From Rhabdophis nuchalis (Eukaryota > Chordata > Lepidosauria > Squamata > Natricidae), in the NCBI GenBank assembly GCA_039707465.1, contig CM077644.1, positions 102,129,375-102,193,374 of the forward strand: a stretch of DNA of 64,000 nt. Direction: 5' to 3'. Shown piece after piece: positions 1 to 11,829 of this stretch (positions within the stretch are counted from its first letter, which is position 1; every line of letters starts with the position of its first letter). The translations under genes and the position numbers were made by a program. Below the pieces are notes generated by a model. It was not told the origin of the DNA. It ran no database searches and saw only the letters and a program-made list of their open reading frames with translations.

Positions 1-324
1 TATAATTAACAAAACAGATTTTTAAAATAGATCTATATTGCATTATATTTAACAATATAGATGCAACATTAAAATACCCAACAGATTTTTTAGGATTCCT
101 AAATTATCTGGATTGAAATTACACTGCCTTTAAAATGGAAAAAAATTAATTCTATTCTTAGAGAGGTGAGCAGAATAAAATGGGGACAATTTTAGCAAGA
201 CTGGCCTTACATGATTACTTGCCACCACTTTCCAACAAAGGATAAAACCACAGTTTTATCTATTGATTAAATGTGAAGATTCTTTTATACCTAGTAATAG
301 TCTTGATTTCTTGTAAATAGCCAG

Positions 325-545
325 TTTGGGTTAGTAGTTAAGCCACTAAGCTAGAAACCAAGTGATTGTGAATTCTAGTCCTTTCTTAGATATAAAAGCC
401 AGCTGATAACATTGGAATAGTCACTCTCTCTCAGTCCAATTCATCTCATAGGGTTGTTGTTGTGGGGAAAATAAGAGGAGGAAGTTGTGGTGGATATGTT
501 GATGCCTTGAGTTATTTATAAAAATAATAAAGGCGAGTTATACAT
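325..545 (+). repeat. MIR-like (CORE-type) tRNA-derived SINE, old copy
   Basis: The order is a degraded tRNA-like head (gtagttaagccactaagc, then gtgaattctagtcc as a B-box relative), a CORE-like middle (gctgataacattggaatagtcactctc), then cctcatagggttgttgttgtgggg and a Y-rich/AATAAAGG end. This matches the MIR/L2-tail layout. Other copies here are mostly on the minus strand. Confidence 0.6.
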
Positions 546-1295
546 AAAATAAATAATCAGCACAGGTTATACATACACCAGCAAGGTTCTATGAGTATAG
601 CATTGCATCTACTTTCAGAAGAATATAAAAACATATATTTTCCCCTTAAGTTTGTGTTTTAAACTGATGTATCTCTGTGTGCGTTTTGATTTAAATGCTT
701 TTGGTTAAATCAGAGACAGACAAAACAAGGCTTTTCAGAAGTTGCTGAACTTTATTTCCAGCAACCCAGCCATAAAGGATCTTGGCAAAGGATGCAGGGA
801 GATGTAGTCCAACAACATCTCGTTTGAATCCGCCCACCATGGTTTATAATATGAACATAGGCAACATATATTTGGTCTTGCCTGCCACAAGAAAAAAATG
901 AGATATGAAAGTCTGAAGAGTAAGCCAGAGTTTTGGCTGAAAAGGATGTCATTGTATTTCAGGCAGGATTAAAAATAAATAAAAGTCTAAGTGAGTCTTT
1001 TGAGGCCAGACTTTTTAAAGCAGGACAAAATGCATCATATACTGTACATCATTGTCCTGCAATTGCTTTCAATGGCTAGAAAGTTATTTTTTGCATTGAA
1101 ACTTTTTGTATTTTTTTTGTATACAAAAAAAGTAGACAACAACAATTTTCAACCATATGGTATTTATAATACTACATGCCATTTACTATAATTCTGTTTC
1201 TTGTAATAATTCCTAACCAAACTAAGTCCTCTCTTAGCCACCAAAGTAGTTAAATTTAAATGTGTATTTTTTTCCTATAATTCTTTCTCCCCGTC
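546..1295. other. Unassigned AT-rich intronic sequence
   Basis: No coding signature. A stretch near 740-830 reads, on the minus strand, as a generic 'ggactacatctccctgcatcc' motif seen in many amniote repeats, and may be a repeat fragment. Short open frames lack codon structure. Confidence 0.4.
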
Positions 1296-1370
1296 CCATC
1301 CATCCATCCATCTATCTAATCTATCTCTCCCTCCCTCCTTCCTCTCCCTCCCTCCCTCCCTCCCTCCCTG
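1296..1370. repeat. Compound CATC/CTAT/CCCT simple repeat
   Basis: Tracts of catc, tatc and then ccct units lie next to each other, grading into further tatc units to about 1400. Confidence 0.85.
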
Positions 1371-1399
1371 TCCTTATATCTATCTATTATCTAGCTATG

Positions 1400-2645
1400 T
1401 AGCTATCTAGCAATATTAGCTTTGTTAGTTGCAGTAGACTAACGTAGTTACACATTTTAATCAGTGCAGTCTTATGTTACTTGGGGAAGACTACAGAATT
1501 CCAAAACACTATGGATCTTGGTAGTAAGAAAAGCGCCCACAATGAGAGAGATTTGCTGTGGAAGTTCCCCTGACCAGCAGCAAATAAAGCTTAGTTGCCT
1601 TGTTTGTCACACCAATGCACAAGACGAACAAACAAACAAACAAGCCATTCCTCAACTTTCAACTTATTTTGTGCATAACCTATAAACCTATATAGCCTAT
1701 AAAACCTGAATGTTGAACATGGCACTTTTGTATGCCACCATTCGGCTTCCATATATAGATTGCCTACAGGAACTTAAGTTTCATTTTTTATTGCTTAAAA
1801 AAAATAAGTTCACACATCGCAAAGCAGAGCGGCAGCCTCAGGCATAGTCTGAAGTTCCAGCAGTGTATCGATGCTTTTGGGAAAATGAAGTGGAAGCACA
1901 CTGGCATGATGGGGGCGAAGGTTAGGAAGGAACATTGCAAGCTTGCTTTCCAATAAGCAAATATTGGCATTTTGTAAGAAGGCCTACCAGATGTTCATCC
2001 AACATTTGCTATGGGGTTTTCTCTCTTTTGGAAGAACCCATCAAAATGGATATTGATTATGTATCATCAAGTGCTAAACAAAGAATAGATCAAATGCTGT
2101 ATCTCATATACTTTAAAAAAATACATTAATGTAATTTAGGAACATTTTTACTTTAGAAACTGTTTAAATCCTACCTTGCTTTCAAATATATCAACACATT
2201 GTCATTTCATCAAGAGAAAGAATAAAAAGTAAAATGATAAAAACAAAATTGTATGTAATATATGGAATATCTAAGACACAAAGGCAAAGTCTTTATCCTA
2301 TAAATGTTGCAGAGAAAACATGTATAAACACTCTTTCCACTGTCCTTCCATGCTGCATACAGAGAAACCTTACATCTACTATATGGAAGCTGAATGGGGA
2401 GCTAACTAAGAGAACAGACTGCAATTCTTCAGACTGAGAATATACCCCAAATATCTGTTTAACCTATTTTACTGCACTTCATGAGGTGACAGAAAAATAT
2501 GCCAGCATAATTTTGTCTGTTCCAGCAGCTGAATTCATTTTTGCAATAACCAAATCAGTTAGTGACACTGTACTGGCAACTTTTATGGGGAACAAATTAA
2601 AGAACGTGATTGATGGATCTCTTGCTGGTGAGAAGCACATCCATC
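1400..2645. other. Unassigned intronic sequence
   Basis: AT-rich with only short open frames and an (AAAC)n run near 1627-1642. I recognise no gene or repeat family. Confidence 0.4.
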
Positions 2646-2650
2646 ATTTG

Positions 2651-2735
<85 letters not shown>

Positions 2736-2752
2736 CTTATCTACCTACCTAC
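2646..2752. repeat. (ATCT)n, GATA-type microsatellite
   Basis: About 22 near-perfect ATCT units, ending in CTAC variants. The complement is (GATA)n, the unit of the snake Bkm satellite. Apparent peptides of repeated YLSI are artefacts of the repeat. Confidence 0.95.
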
Positions 2753-2760
2753 CATTGATC

Positions 2761-2842
2761 TATCCATCATCCATCCATCCATCCATCCATCCATCCATCC
2801 ATCCATCCATCCATCCATCCATCCATCCATCCATCCATCCAT
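2761..2842. repeat. (CATC)n microsatellite abutting a LINE-like tail
   Basis: About 19 CATC units. On the minus strand it is (GGAT)n immediately after the sequence 'gtagtatagaaatggatgg', so the array looks like the expanded 3' tail of the element at 2843-3110. Confidence 0.95.
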
Positions 2843-3110
2843 TTCTATACTACCATCACATTTGCATGACTCTGGGCAGTTTACAAATAATACAATAAAA
2901 GTCATAGTTAAAAACAGAATTAAAAAGAACAATCGAAAAGTTAAAAGGCAGAGAAAACATCTTCAACCTATCAACCCTCCCCAAGGCTGCATGACACTCT
3001 TAGACCCCATGTCAATTGGCAGAGCCAGGTTGGGCAAGATGTTCTGTGGTTTCATACAGGTGGAACTTTTGACCATTTATTTTAATTGCCTGTCAGAACT
3101 CAAGGATGAC
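2843..3110 (-). mobile_element. LINE/SINE 3' end remnant with microsatellite tail
   Basis: On the minus strand it reads 'gtaaactgcccagagtcatgc', then 'gatggtagtatagaaatgg' and the (GGAT)n array. The 'actgcccagagtc ... ctatagaaat' ending is typical of amniote non-LTR element 3' ends (compare 13380-13460 and 18365-18478). The upstream limit is uncertain. Confidence 0.55.
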
Positions 3111-3737
3111 TGGAAGTTTCCTGCTTCTCATACTTTATTGGGAACCTTCAGTCAACCCCTGCTAAAGTAGTGCACCTCACCCACCCTGTAAATAATTTGT
3201 GGATTATCTCTCTTGCTTCAGCTCATTTATCCCTCATGTTATTTTATGTCACGTCTCTTTCTTCTACTATCAACTTGCTGCTCTATATCTCTTGCTCTTC
3301 TCTTTTGTTTACCTTCTGTCCTTTGCTATACAGACTTGCTTCTCTATTGCTCTCTTGTTTTCTCTTTCCTTTGTTGCCTTTATTGCTCTTTTTAAAAACA
3401 CCTATTGGGATGAGCTTTTGGGAGGATTCTGCCACTTCAGTTTTATTCCATTGGTATACCAACTGGGCATTGATCTGTTTATAAACATAATAAGTTGGCA
3501 TACTATGCATCAGATGCCCAGCCCTGGTATCTCATGATACTCAAGCTAAAATAGTCATGGAAGGATGCCAGTAGTTGGAGAGGAGGGTCATGTAGTCAGT
3601 CACAGCCAATAGTTTTTGGGCAGATTCCAGCCCCTGTTGTACCATTAACACAATTGTCATGCATAGAATAAATCTGGGGTTGAGAGAAAAAGATCACTAT
3701 CAGATCTCAACGAAGGACTAAGAATGAGGTGAAAGCC
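3111..3737. other. Unassigned intronic sequence
   Basis: Includes a pyrimidine-rich stretch at 3200-3400 that opens several frames giving Leu/Phe/Ser-rich peptides. Composition explains these; no homology is recognised. Confidence 0.4.
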
Positions 3738-3755
3738 AAGTCATTTTAAGGCCAT
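3738..3755. repeat. Left copy of 18-bp direct repeat (target-site duplication)
   Basis: aagtcattttaaggccat occurs here and at 5091-5108, on either side of the LINE insertion. Confidence 0.75.
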
Positions 3756-5090
3756 TTTAAGGCCAACATTTTAACGTTAGGTATTTTCAAGCACAGTGAG
3801 AAAGATCTGTAGATGAGCTTTGAATGTGCTTTATCTGTGGATGAACATTGAGTGGCTCATTTTATGCTCTCCTATATAATCCTATGAAATAAAACATCAA
3901 CACTGTGGGGTGCCTCAGGGGTTGGTCCTCTTGCCGCTCCTGTTCAACACATATATGAAGCCGCTGGGTGAGATCATCTGTGGTTTTGCGGTAGAGTACC
4001 ATCTCTACGCTTATGATACACAGCTGTATATATCTACCCCAAACCACCCCAACGATGCCGTCGAAGTGATGTCCCTGGTGTCTGGAAGCCGTGCTGGTCT
4101 GGATGGGAAGGAACAGACTCAGACTCAACCCTTCCAAGATGGAGTGGCTGTGGTTTCCGGTGTCCCGGTACAACCAGTTGACACCATCACTGGCCATTGG
4201 GGGCGAACATCTAGCCCCCGTGGAAAGGGCACGCAACTTGGGTGTCCTCCTGGATACCAGGCTATCGTTAGAAGATCATTTGACGGCCGTGGCCAGCTGG
4301 GCGTTCTACCAGGTTCGCCTGGTTCATCAGTTGCAGGCCTTATTGGACCTGGACGCCCTTCGCACAGTCACTCATGCGCTCGTTACATCCTGTATAGTCT
4401 ACTGTAATGCTCTCTACATGGGGCTTTCCTTGAGGTGCACCTGAAGACTGCAGTTAGTCCAGAACGCGGCTGCACAGGCAATTATGGGAGCTCCTAGATG
4501 CTCCCATGTAACACCGCTCATGCGCGAGCTGCACTAGCTGCCTGTGGTCTTTCAGGTGCCCTTTAAGGTGTTGACCATCATCTTTAAAGCGCTCCATGGC
4601 ACGGGACCTAGTTATCTACGGGATCGCATCCTGCCCCATACATCCCTTCGGCCGATTCGCTCCCACAGAGAGGGATTTCTCCGGGTGCCGTCCACTAGGC
4701 AATGCCAGTGGGCGACGCCCAGGGGAAGGGCCTTCTCTGTGGTGGGCCCAACTCTCTGGAATGACTTACCCCCCGAACTGAGAACAACCACGGACCTCCG
4801 TTCCTTCCACAAGAAACTGAAAACCTACCTTTTCCAACAGGCCGGCCTGGCCTAGCTTACACCACCTAGCCTAGAGTCTGCAGTCAAATTGTTTTAAACT
4901 GGTTTTTTAGGAGCACTGTCTTAACTTATTCAAATTTTTTAGCACAGGGATAATAATTTAATCTTTAATTTTATATTTTGTATTTTGCTATGTTTATATT
5001 TGTTTTTTAAATTGCCTGTGCACCGCCCCGAGTCCCTTTCTGGGAAAGGGTGCAGTATATAAATTTAATAAACTAAACAAAACAGCCAGC
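3756..5090 (+). mobile_element. 5'-truncated L3/CR1-type LINE, decayed reverse transcriptase and C-terminus
   Basis: Three frames joined by frameshifts encode the end of a non-LTR retrotransposon ORF2. From about 3905 comes [20 protein letters not shown] and then the active-site region [10 protein letters not shown], where YADD is expected. From 4091 comes [19 protein letters not shown] and [16 protein letters not shown]. From 4544 comes ALHGTGPSYLRDR and the family-typical end WNDLPPELRTTTDLRSFHKK with FQQAGLA. The 3' UTR has the 'gcctgtgcaccgccccgagtc' block and ends in AATAAACTAAAC. The endonuclease domain is absent. An 18-bp duplication flanks it. The first ~140 bases (3756-3898) do not look like the LINE and are discussed as a finding. 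Confidence 0.85.
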
Positions 5091-5108
5091 AAGTCATTTT
5101 AAGGCCAT
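5091..5108. repeat. Right copy of 18-bp direct repeat
   Basis: Identical to 3738-3755 and directly after the LINE 3' tail. Confidence 0.75.
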
Positions 5109-5689
<581 letters not shown>

Positions 5690-5917
5690 TTAGTTCGTAC
5701 ATTTGTAAATGGGTTCCTTTTACCATTGAACAGCTGGGACACAGGAAAACAAGGATAAATACATACATCTGCATTATAGTTTTTCAGTTCTGACCCGTTC
5801 CCTACCTGAAGAACTCTGAACTTCACCCTTCAATTTTGATGAGAATTGTCATCACACATTCAGTACTAAGATATATACATAGATCTATCTATCATATCTA
5901 GCTCTATATCTTTCTAC

Positions 5918-6408
5918 AGAATAAATGGAATGAGCTGGAAGGGACCTTGGAAGTTTTCTAGTCCAGCCCCCTGCAGAAGAACCTATACCAGGGGTCTGCA
6001 AAGTTGGCTCTTTGAAGACTGGTGGACTTCAACTCCCAGAATTCCCCAGCCAGCATAGCTGGCTGGGGAATTCTGGGAGTTGAAGTCTACCAGTCTTCAA
6101 AGAGCCAACTTTGCAGACCCCTGACCTATACTATTTCAAATAAGTGACTGTTTAGACTCTGCTTAAAAACATCCAGTAATAGAGCATCCACAATTTCTGG
6201 AGGCAAGCTGTTCCACTGGTTAGTTGTCCTCACTGTTAGGAAGCTTCTTCTTAATTCCAGATTGCTTCTCTCGTTGATTAGTTTCGAACTATTGTTTCCA
6301 ACCACAAGAATCTGCCTTCTGGTGCTTTGGAGAATAATTTGACCCGCCCCCCTCTTCTTTGAGGCAGCCCCTCAAATACTGGAATGCTGCTATAATGTCA
6401 CCCCTAAT
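5918..6408 (-). mobile_element. CR1 LINE 3' end, split by a hAT MITE
   Basis: On the minus strand this is the CR1 3' region. Landmarks on the plus strand, in order, are gagctggaagggaccttgg, catccacaatttctggagg, aagctgttccactggttag and ggaatgctgctataatgtc. It is 5'-truncated near 6408, just before the GATA array. The copy is interrupted at 5989-6123 by a palindromic element whose 8-bp duplication (acctatac) was CR1 sequence. Confidence 0.85.
5989..6123. mobile_element. 135-bp palindromic hAT MITE (hairpin type)
   Basis: Begins CAGGGGTCTGCAAAG and ends with its reverse complement. The two arms are almost fully complementary through the centre (ccagccagcatagctggctgg). It is flanked by the perfect 8-bp duplication acctatac (5981-5988 and 6124-6131), the hAT hallmark. 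Close relatives lie at 28667, 35663, 38870 and 54453. Confidence 0.92.
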
Positions 6409-6541
6409 TTATCTATCATCTGTCTGTCTGTGTCTATCATCTATCTATCTATCTATCATCCATCCATCCATCCATCCATCCATCCATCCATCCATCCATC
6501 CATCCATCCATCCATCCATCCATCCATCCATCCATCCATCC

Positions 6542-6580
<39 letters not shown>

Positions 6581-6581
6581 A
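6409..6581. repeat. Compound TGTC/ATCT/CATC/ATCT microsatellite
   Basis: Short TGTC and ATCT units, then about 24 CATC units, then about 10 ATCT units. The mix of GATA and GACA units on the other strand resembles Bkm-type satellite. The (YLSI)n and (HPSI)n peptides are artefacts. Confidence 0.95.
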
Positions 6582-6599
6582 TCTAGTTGGCTTCCCAAA

Positions 6600-7730
6600 A
6601 TTTAATCATCATTTCTGACAAAAAGGATCAAATTGGCTAGATAATACCTGGCTTGGTTTTGTGAGGTTATTGTGAGGACAAGAATAATTAAATATATATC
6701 TCATCCTATCTTATCTATTCTTTTTCCTTCAAGAGGCAGGTTGAAATAAAATCTTAGCCTTTCTAGATACACATACTGAGTAAACATTTACATACATTTA
6801 CATGCCTCTTAATGTCATACAATGTTTTTTTTAACACTACATTTCATCTGTTAATATATTGTTTCATTTCTGTACACTACTCGGAGATAAAGTCCTCTGT
6901 TTGTAAAACTGTGGTATGAATACTATTGCTTATGTAACCAGAATATATCATCCCAACTCAAAAGCAAAATATGAACAAGTTAGGGAATATCCTCAGGCTT
7001 GAACAAATATTAAAAATCAATGAAAGAAAAAAAACCAATAATTGGTATAGTTGGTAATGTAAAATCAACAGGAAAGTGTGGAGATATTTTTTAAGAGGAA
7101 TGCATAGCTGAATGACTGGGTAGTGAACAGGAGTATTTTGAACTGCAACATTTTATTGAAGAATGACTTATTTAAATCAACCTTTTACAATTTAATGAGT
7201 AGCAAATGTGCTAGAGTTCAACTTCCAGAAATAATAAGTAACTGTATATTAACTGGAGATATGTTTATTTGGAAGTTATGTTTAAATTAACTTCATGATA
7301 GTTGTTAAAGCTACTGTTCAAATCTACCTGGCATCAATGTAATGGTCTGTCTTCTCTTAAGACAATAGAAAGTATGGTCTTTTTTTCACCAGTTAGAAAA
7401 CCAAGATTTGGGTGGGGAATGAAAGCAAACTCAATGTTTCAAGTTAAGTTTATGTTGAGGTACCTTTCTTCTCCCTTGTTCTTGTTCTTGCTCATAAACT
7501 ATGGATGAAATGACATTTGAGTTCACAAGTTCATTTCCAGCATAAATAAATGATCCTAAATACCATGGCCATTTAATAGAATATTTGTCAGCTGTAACTG
7601 CAAAACTACCGTAGGATTGCGGTAAAGACAGGCTTACATGCTGCCAATTTCCTCTCTGCAATATTTTGGAAAATATATTGGAAAGAGATTGTCCCTTGGT
7701 TAGGTGACCAATCATACTTTCTTGCTTGCT
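6600..7730. other. Unassigned intronic sequence
   Basis: AT-rich, with no convincing coding or repeat signature. Confidence 0.4.
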
Positions 7731-7779
7731 TGTTTTAGTTATATCCCATTTTTATTATTTTTATAAATAAGTCTGTAGT

Positions 7780-8045
7780 TGTCTATGGAGATTCTTAGTC
7801 ATCCAGGTCATGGTTGTCCCAATGGTAGTTTTTTTCAAGAGACAATTGGACTTTCTTTTTTCCTTGAAGACATTTCATTTATTATCCAAGAAGTGTCTTC
7901 TGGATGTAACAACCTCATAACTTATGCTGCAAGTCTTAGTATTATAGCTACAACATTAGGGGACATTAATTTGCTTGATCATAGAAAAAGAGAAGGGAAA
8001 TGTCTTCAAGGAAAAACCAGTTGCTTCTTGAAAAACCACCTTTGG
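7780..8045 (-). mobile_element. Degraded retroelement 3' region, possibly Penelope-like
   Basis: Shares a module with 22510-22715 on the opposite strand: 'gacctggatgactgagaatc', 'tctatggagattcttag', a 'gaaatgtctt..aag' block and 'gtccagttgc' blocks. I recall similar '...cgaaacgtctt...ccagttg...atggatgactgagaa' strings at the 3' ends of vertebrate Penelope-like elements; the family assignment is an inference. Confidence 0.4.
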
Positions 8046-8165
8046 GTCAAGGTGGTAGATTTACCTAATACTGCTTCCTTCTCCTATTTTCCCCTCCACA
8101 ATAACCCTGTGAGGTGGGTTGGGGTAAGAGAGCGTGATTAGCCTAATGTCAACCAGCTAGCTTTA
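8040..8165 (-). repeat. MIR-like SINE fragment
   Basis: Plus-strand order 'cctattttcccctccacaat', 'aaccctgtgaggtgggttgg', 'gcgtgattagcctaatgtca' and 'accagctagcttt' is the reverse complement of the SINE core and tail seen at 13690-13880 and 27945-28125. Confidence 0.55.
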
Positions 8166-8169
8166 AGAG

Positions 8170-9210
8170 AAAATATCATCTTCTCTTTCTAATAATAAAT
8201 CAAGATTTTTTCCAATGAACCTCATGAATACGGTGGCTGAACACTTCCAATGATAATGTAAAGGGAAACCCCAATAGATAGATTCTTTTACCCACTGCTT
8301 CTAGTGGACTCTTAAGCACTAACTCCTCTTTCAGATGCATTTAATATTTGCTGAACCAGCAAATTTGTCTGGGAGGCAAGTCTTCATCTGCCACTCAGCC
8401 AGAGCCGACTGTATTAAATTTTTATATTTATTGACATTTCATTACCATAATTGACTGCACTTGGTTCCCTGGTAGAAGGCACGGGGATGCCTCCTAAGCA
8501 GGAGAATTGGTCCCCTGAGTCAGATTTGCAATTAAAAACAAGGCAGAATGGATTTTTTTTATTGTGTAAATATGATGAGTTGAATTTTCAGCTTTAGCTA
8601 GAGAATACGGAGAGCCAAGAAAATCTTTTTTTCACGAGTGAGCAAAATTATGACTCAGTGGAAAGATGACCCCCAAAGGTGTCAATCAGTTTATATAAAC
8701 TCAACGTTGCATGAAAAGCCCCGGTTAATGTCTCTTGGAGTGGGGGTAGGGGGAACAGTTCCTGTTAAAGAGAATATTATAACTGCTACCTAGTCCATGG
8801 TCTATTTGTCTCTGAAAGAAACAAATCCTTTGGAGCTAATACTTAGCTCAGAATGTATGATTGAAAATCATGGAGGGGAGGGAATGCAGGCTGAATCCTG
8901 ATGTTGATCCAGAGAGGAATTTTACTCGGGTATTTAAGACTTATCCTTGACTGTATCCCTTGAACAATTCCTTATAGAACAACCTCTGTGAGATGATTTG
9001 TATGTTATAAAATTGAAAAAAGAAAAAGATTTGGATTGCTGTTCTGAGATCCCAAGAGACAATGTTATAGAAGCTACAGGATAATTCAAATTTTTACCTT
9101 TGAGATCTAAGAGAAATGACAACCTTAGAGTGGAAATGCAACACTAAAAAGAGTTGGGATTTATAGGAGTTGCAGAACAATATATCTGGACTGTCACTGG
9201 CTGGAAAAAA
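8170..9210. other. Unassigned intronic sequence
   Basis: Nothing recognised beyond scattered AT-rich tracts. Confidence 0.4.
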
Positions 9211-9213
9211 TGT

Positions 9214-9609
9214 ACAGATAGTCCTTGACTTACAACAGTTCATTTAGTGAATGTTCAAAGTTACAACAGCACTGAGAAAGGTAACATGACTGTTTTTCAC
9301 ACTTACAACCATTGCATCATCCTCATGGTGTTGTGGTCAAAATTCAGACACTTGGTAACTAACTCACATTTTAGATGGTTGTAGTGTCTTGGGATCATGT
9401 GATCACCTTTTGCGACCTTCTGACAAGCGACGTCAATGGGGAAACCAGATTCATGTAACAACTATGTTGCTAACTTAACAACTGCAGTGATTCATTTAAC
9501 AAATGTGACAAGAAAGGTCCTAGAATGGGGCATAACTCACTTAACAAAAGTCTCACTTAGCAACAAAAATGCTAGGCTCAATTGTGGTCATAAGTCAAGA
9601 ACTATCTGT
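9214..9609 (+). mobile_element. TIR MITE, 'GTCCTTGACTTA' family
   Basis: Opens acagatagtccttgacttac and closes gtcataagtcaagaactatctgt, an imperfect terminal inverted repeat. The interior repeats short motifs (aacttaacaactgcagtgat, gatcatgtgatcacc). Further copies lie at 21030, 32318, 46284, 51285 and 63484, with weaker ones at 30940 and 49000. No transposase is encoded. The superfamily is not certain. Confidence 0.8.
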
Positions 9610-11220
9610 TTTCATCTTACTACATTCACCATTCTACATTTATCTTACTATCTTATAAGATGCATTTATCTTATAAGATACTATCTCCCAGTTGTTAGGA
9701 TGTATTAAGAAAATATCAAAGGAGTATGATATCAGATAGGCAAGGAATGGGTAATTACAAAGTTCAACTATCTTACCCCTTTCCAAATTCCATCAAGAAA
9801 GGGTTTATAAAGTTGCTATGGACAGTAGAAGTGGGCTTCTAATTGTTAATAGTTTAATTGAAGGATGATAATGATTATACTGATACGTTGTTAGAAAATT
9901 ATTTCCCTAGAATAAACCGAAGTGGGAATTGGAAGTTAAAATTAATGATCCATGTAGTTAATGAGAAATTAGTACTTTATTTAATTATTTTTTGAATCAA
10001 TGTATATATCACTCGCCATATATTTCTTGTAATAAAAATAAGAACTAACTTCAGACAAATCCATATTTGTGCTTATTTCATGATTTTTATCTGTGATTTG
10101 GTTTCTTATGGTTGCATATTTACAAAATAATCAGCTTCTTGACACTTTGGCCAATACCCGAGTTTGGAATCGGTTCTGTTTCATAAATAATTTCTTGTGT
10201 TTGATTACTTAATGTATTTTCTGTTCATTTTAAAATTGTGCAGTTTTTTTCTTTTACCCCAAAGCAGTTTGGAATGCAGTAATTTTGGAGGCTTTCTCCT
10301 TTTGACAAATAATTTCAATTCAGAAGAAATGAATTCATTGTTCCATAAAGTCAAATCTGCATTTCAAGAATATATTATGCAGATTATTTAAATTATACAA
10401 ATATATATTTTTTTCAAGAAAGATTTAAAAAAAAAAAACTACATTTGAATTTACAAAAATATTTCCAGCAAGTAGTTTGGGGGAACAAAGCAAAGTCTTT
10501 TTAAATCTTTTTTTGAGAAAAAGAGTTCAGTCTATATAGGGATACATCCTACACAGAGACAGCAGGCAGAATGAAATCAGCTTTCATTAAATTAATTAAA
10601 ATTTTGATGACTTGTACAATATACGATGCCTGTCATTTTAACATGATATGCCAATAACAGAAGATAATGAATTAAGTTCTGTGCAGACCTCTCCCTCTGG
10701 ATGATGTTAGAGAGGTTGCTAATTAGTTCTAATATGCAAATAGTAAAACTGATAACTCTTCAAAGTGATATAAAACATCTAGTATGTTTATGGACTGTGA
10801 TTATATCAAGAGAGAAATTTAAAAAAAAAACCAACCTAGCCCCTGCTATACACTTGTATTCCACCTCATGAAATGAAAGTTGGCATAAAATTGTAATCTG
10901 GATGTAAGCTTCCTTTGTTTATACGTAACTAAATGGATATATCCATAGCTCCTGTTTTGATTTATTTAAACATTTAAAATCTCTCCTTTTCCACAGAGAA
11001 CTTTCTTCATTTCAGCTGCACAAGGACAACTGAGCTGAGGAGAAGTGACTAATTCAAAGTTATCTAGTATACCTCCATGATTAAGGATAGATTTGAGTCT
11101 GGCTCATTAATAAAATAGATGGATTATTAAAATTAACCCCAACTCTTCACATAAACCTGTTTTGTCTATAGTGCCAATTTGGTAAAGTTGTGGCCCATCA
11201 AACAAACAGCACCACACCAG
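9610..11220. other. Unassigned AT-rich intronic sequence
   Basis: No gene or repeat family recognised; contains poly(A) runs near 10430 and 10820. Confidence 0.4.
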
Positions 11221-11353
11221 CCACTTAAGAAAACTGATGGCAAAAAAAATCCCTCAGATGCAGATACAAAGCACAGTGGGTTCACCTTGCAACTCAGTTC
11301 TACTATCTAAACAAAGTAAAGCTTGCCATTGTAAAGAGTGCCTATGATAGTTC

Positions 11354-11776
11354 TTGCCAGGTGCTAGGACTAGATTTAGAGATAGCAGTCCTGTGAAACA
11401 GGACTTGGGGGGCTTTCCTGTTCTTGTTATCTGCTTGATTATGGACTCGACAGCTGAAACAAACAGTGTGAACAGTTCATCATCATTTCAAAAGCTGGCA
11501 GCTATGTATGGTGAGCCTGGTGTGAACATTTGTTGGTATGCATGTAACCTTTGGGGACATTTAGAGTGTCGGTGGCTATTCCAAAATGGCACACATGTGA
11601 TCAGAGCCATGCATACCAAATCATATGGCAGAGATAAATCTTGCATGCCTAGAAACATGGGGTACAAGGGTAGTACGAAATCAGCTATTTCAGAATGGAA
11701 CCAAAGGAAGGAAATTGCCTCTCTCTTGGGGGACCATTTGTTCGAAGGGTGGCCCTGCCAGAGGCTGTATAAATGA
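11354..11776 (+). other. Unassigned 140-codon open frame, probably not coding
   Basis: One of the longest non-repeat frames in the window. The peptide has no domain I recognise, and there is no splice or promoter context. The end (gaggctgtataaatgaggagctttattc) looks loosely like an LTR or element end. It may be a decayed retroelement. Confidence 0.2.
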
Positions 11777-11829
11777 GGAGCTTTATTCTCAAAACTACAA
11801 GTTTCAAGAATAACAGTGGTTGATCTAAG

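Noticed and set aside
2646..2842. CRISPR-like array
   Set aside because: The tetranucleotide repeats have no spacers; this is a eukaryotic microsatellite.
3170..3537. Hydrophobic open frames suggesting a membrane protein
   Set aside because: Three overlapping frames in a pyrimidine-rich tract all give Leu/Phe/Ser-rich peptides, which is a composition effect.
11354..11813. A novel protein-coding gene
   Set aside because: 140 codons with no domain, no splice or promoter context and overlapping frames; kept only as an unassigned open frame.
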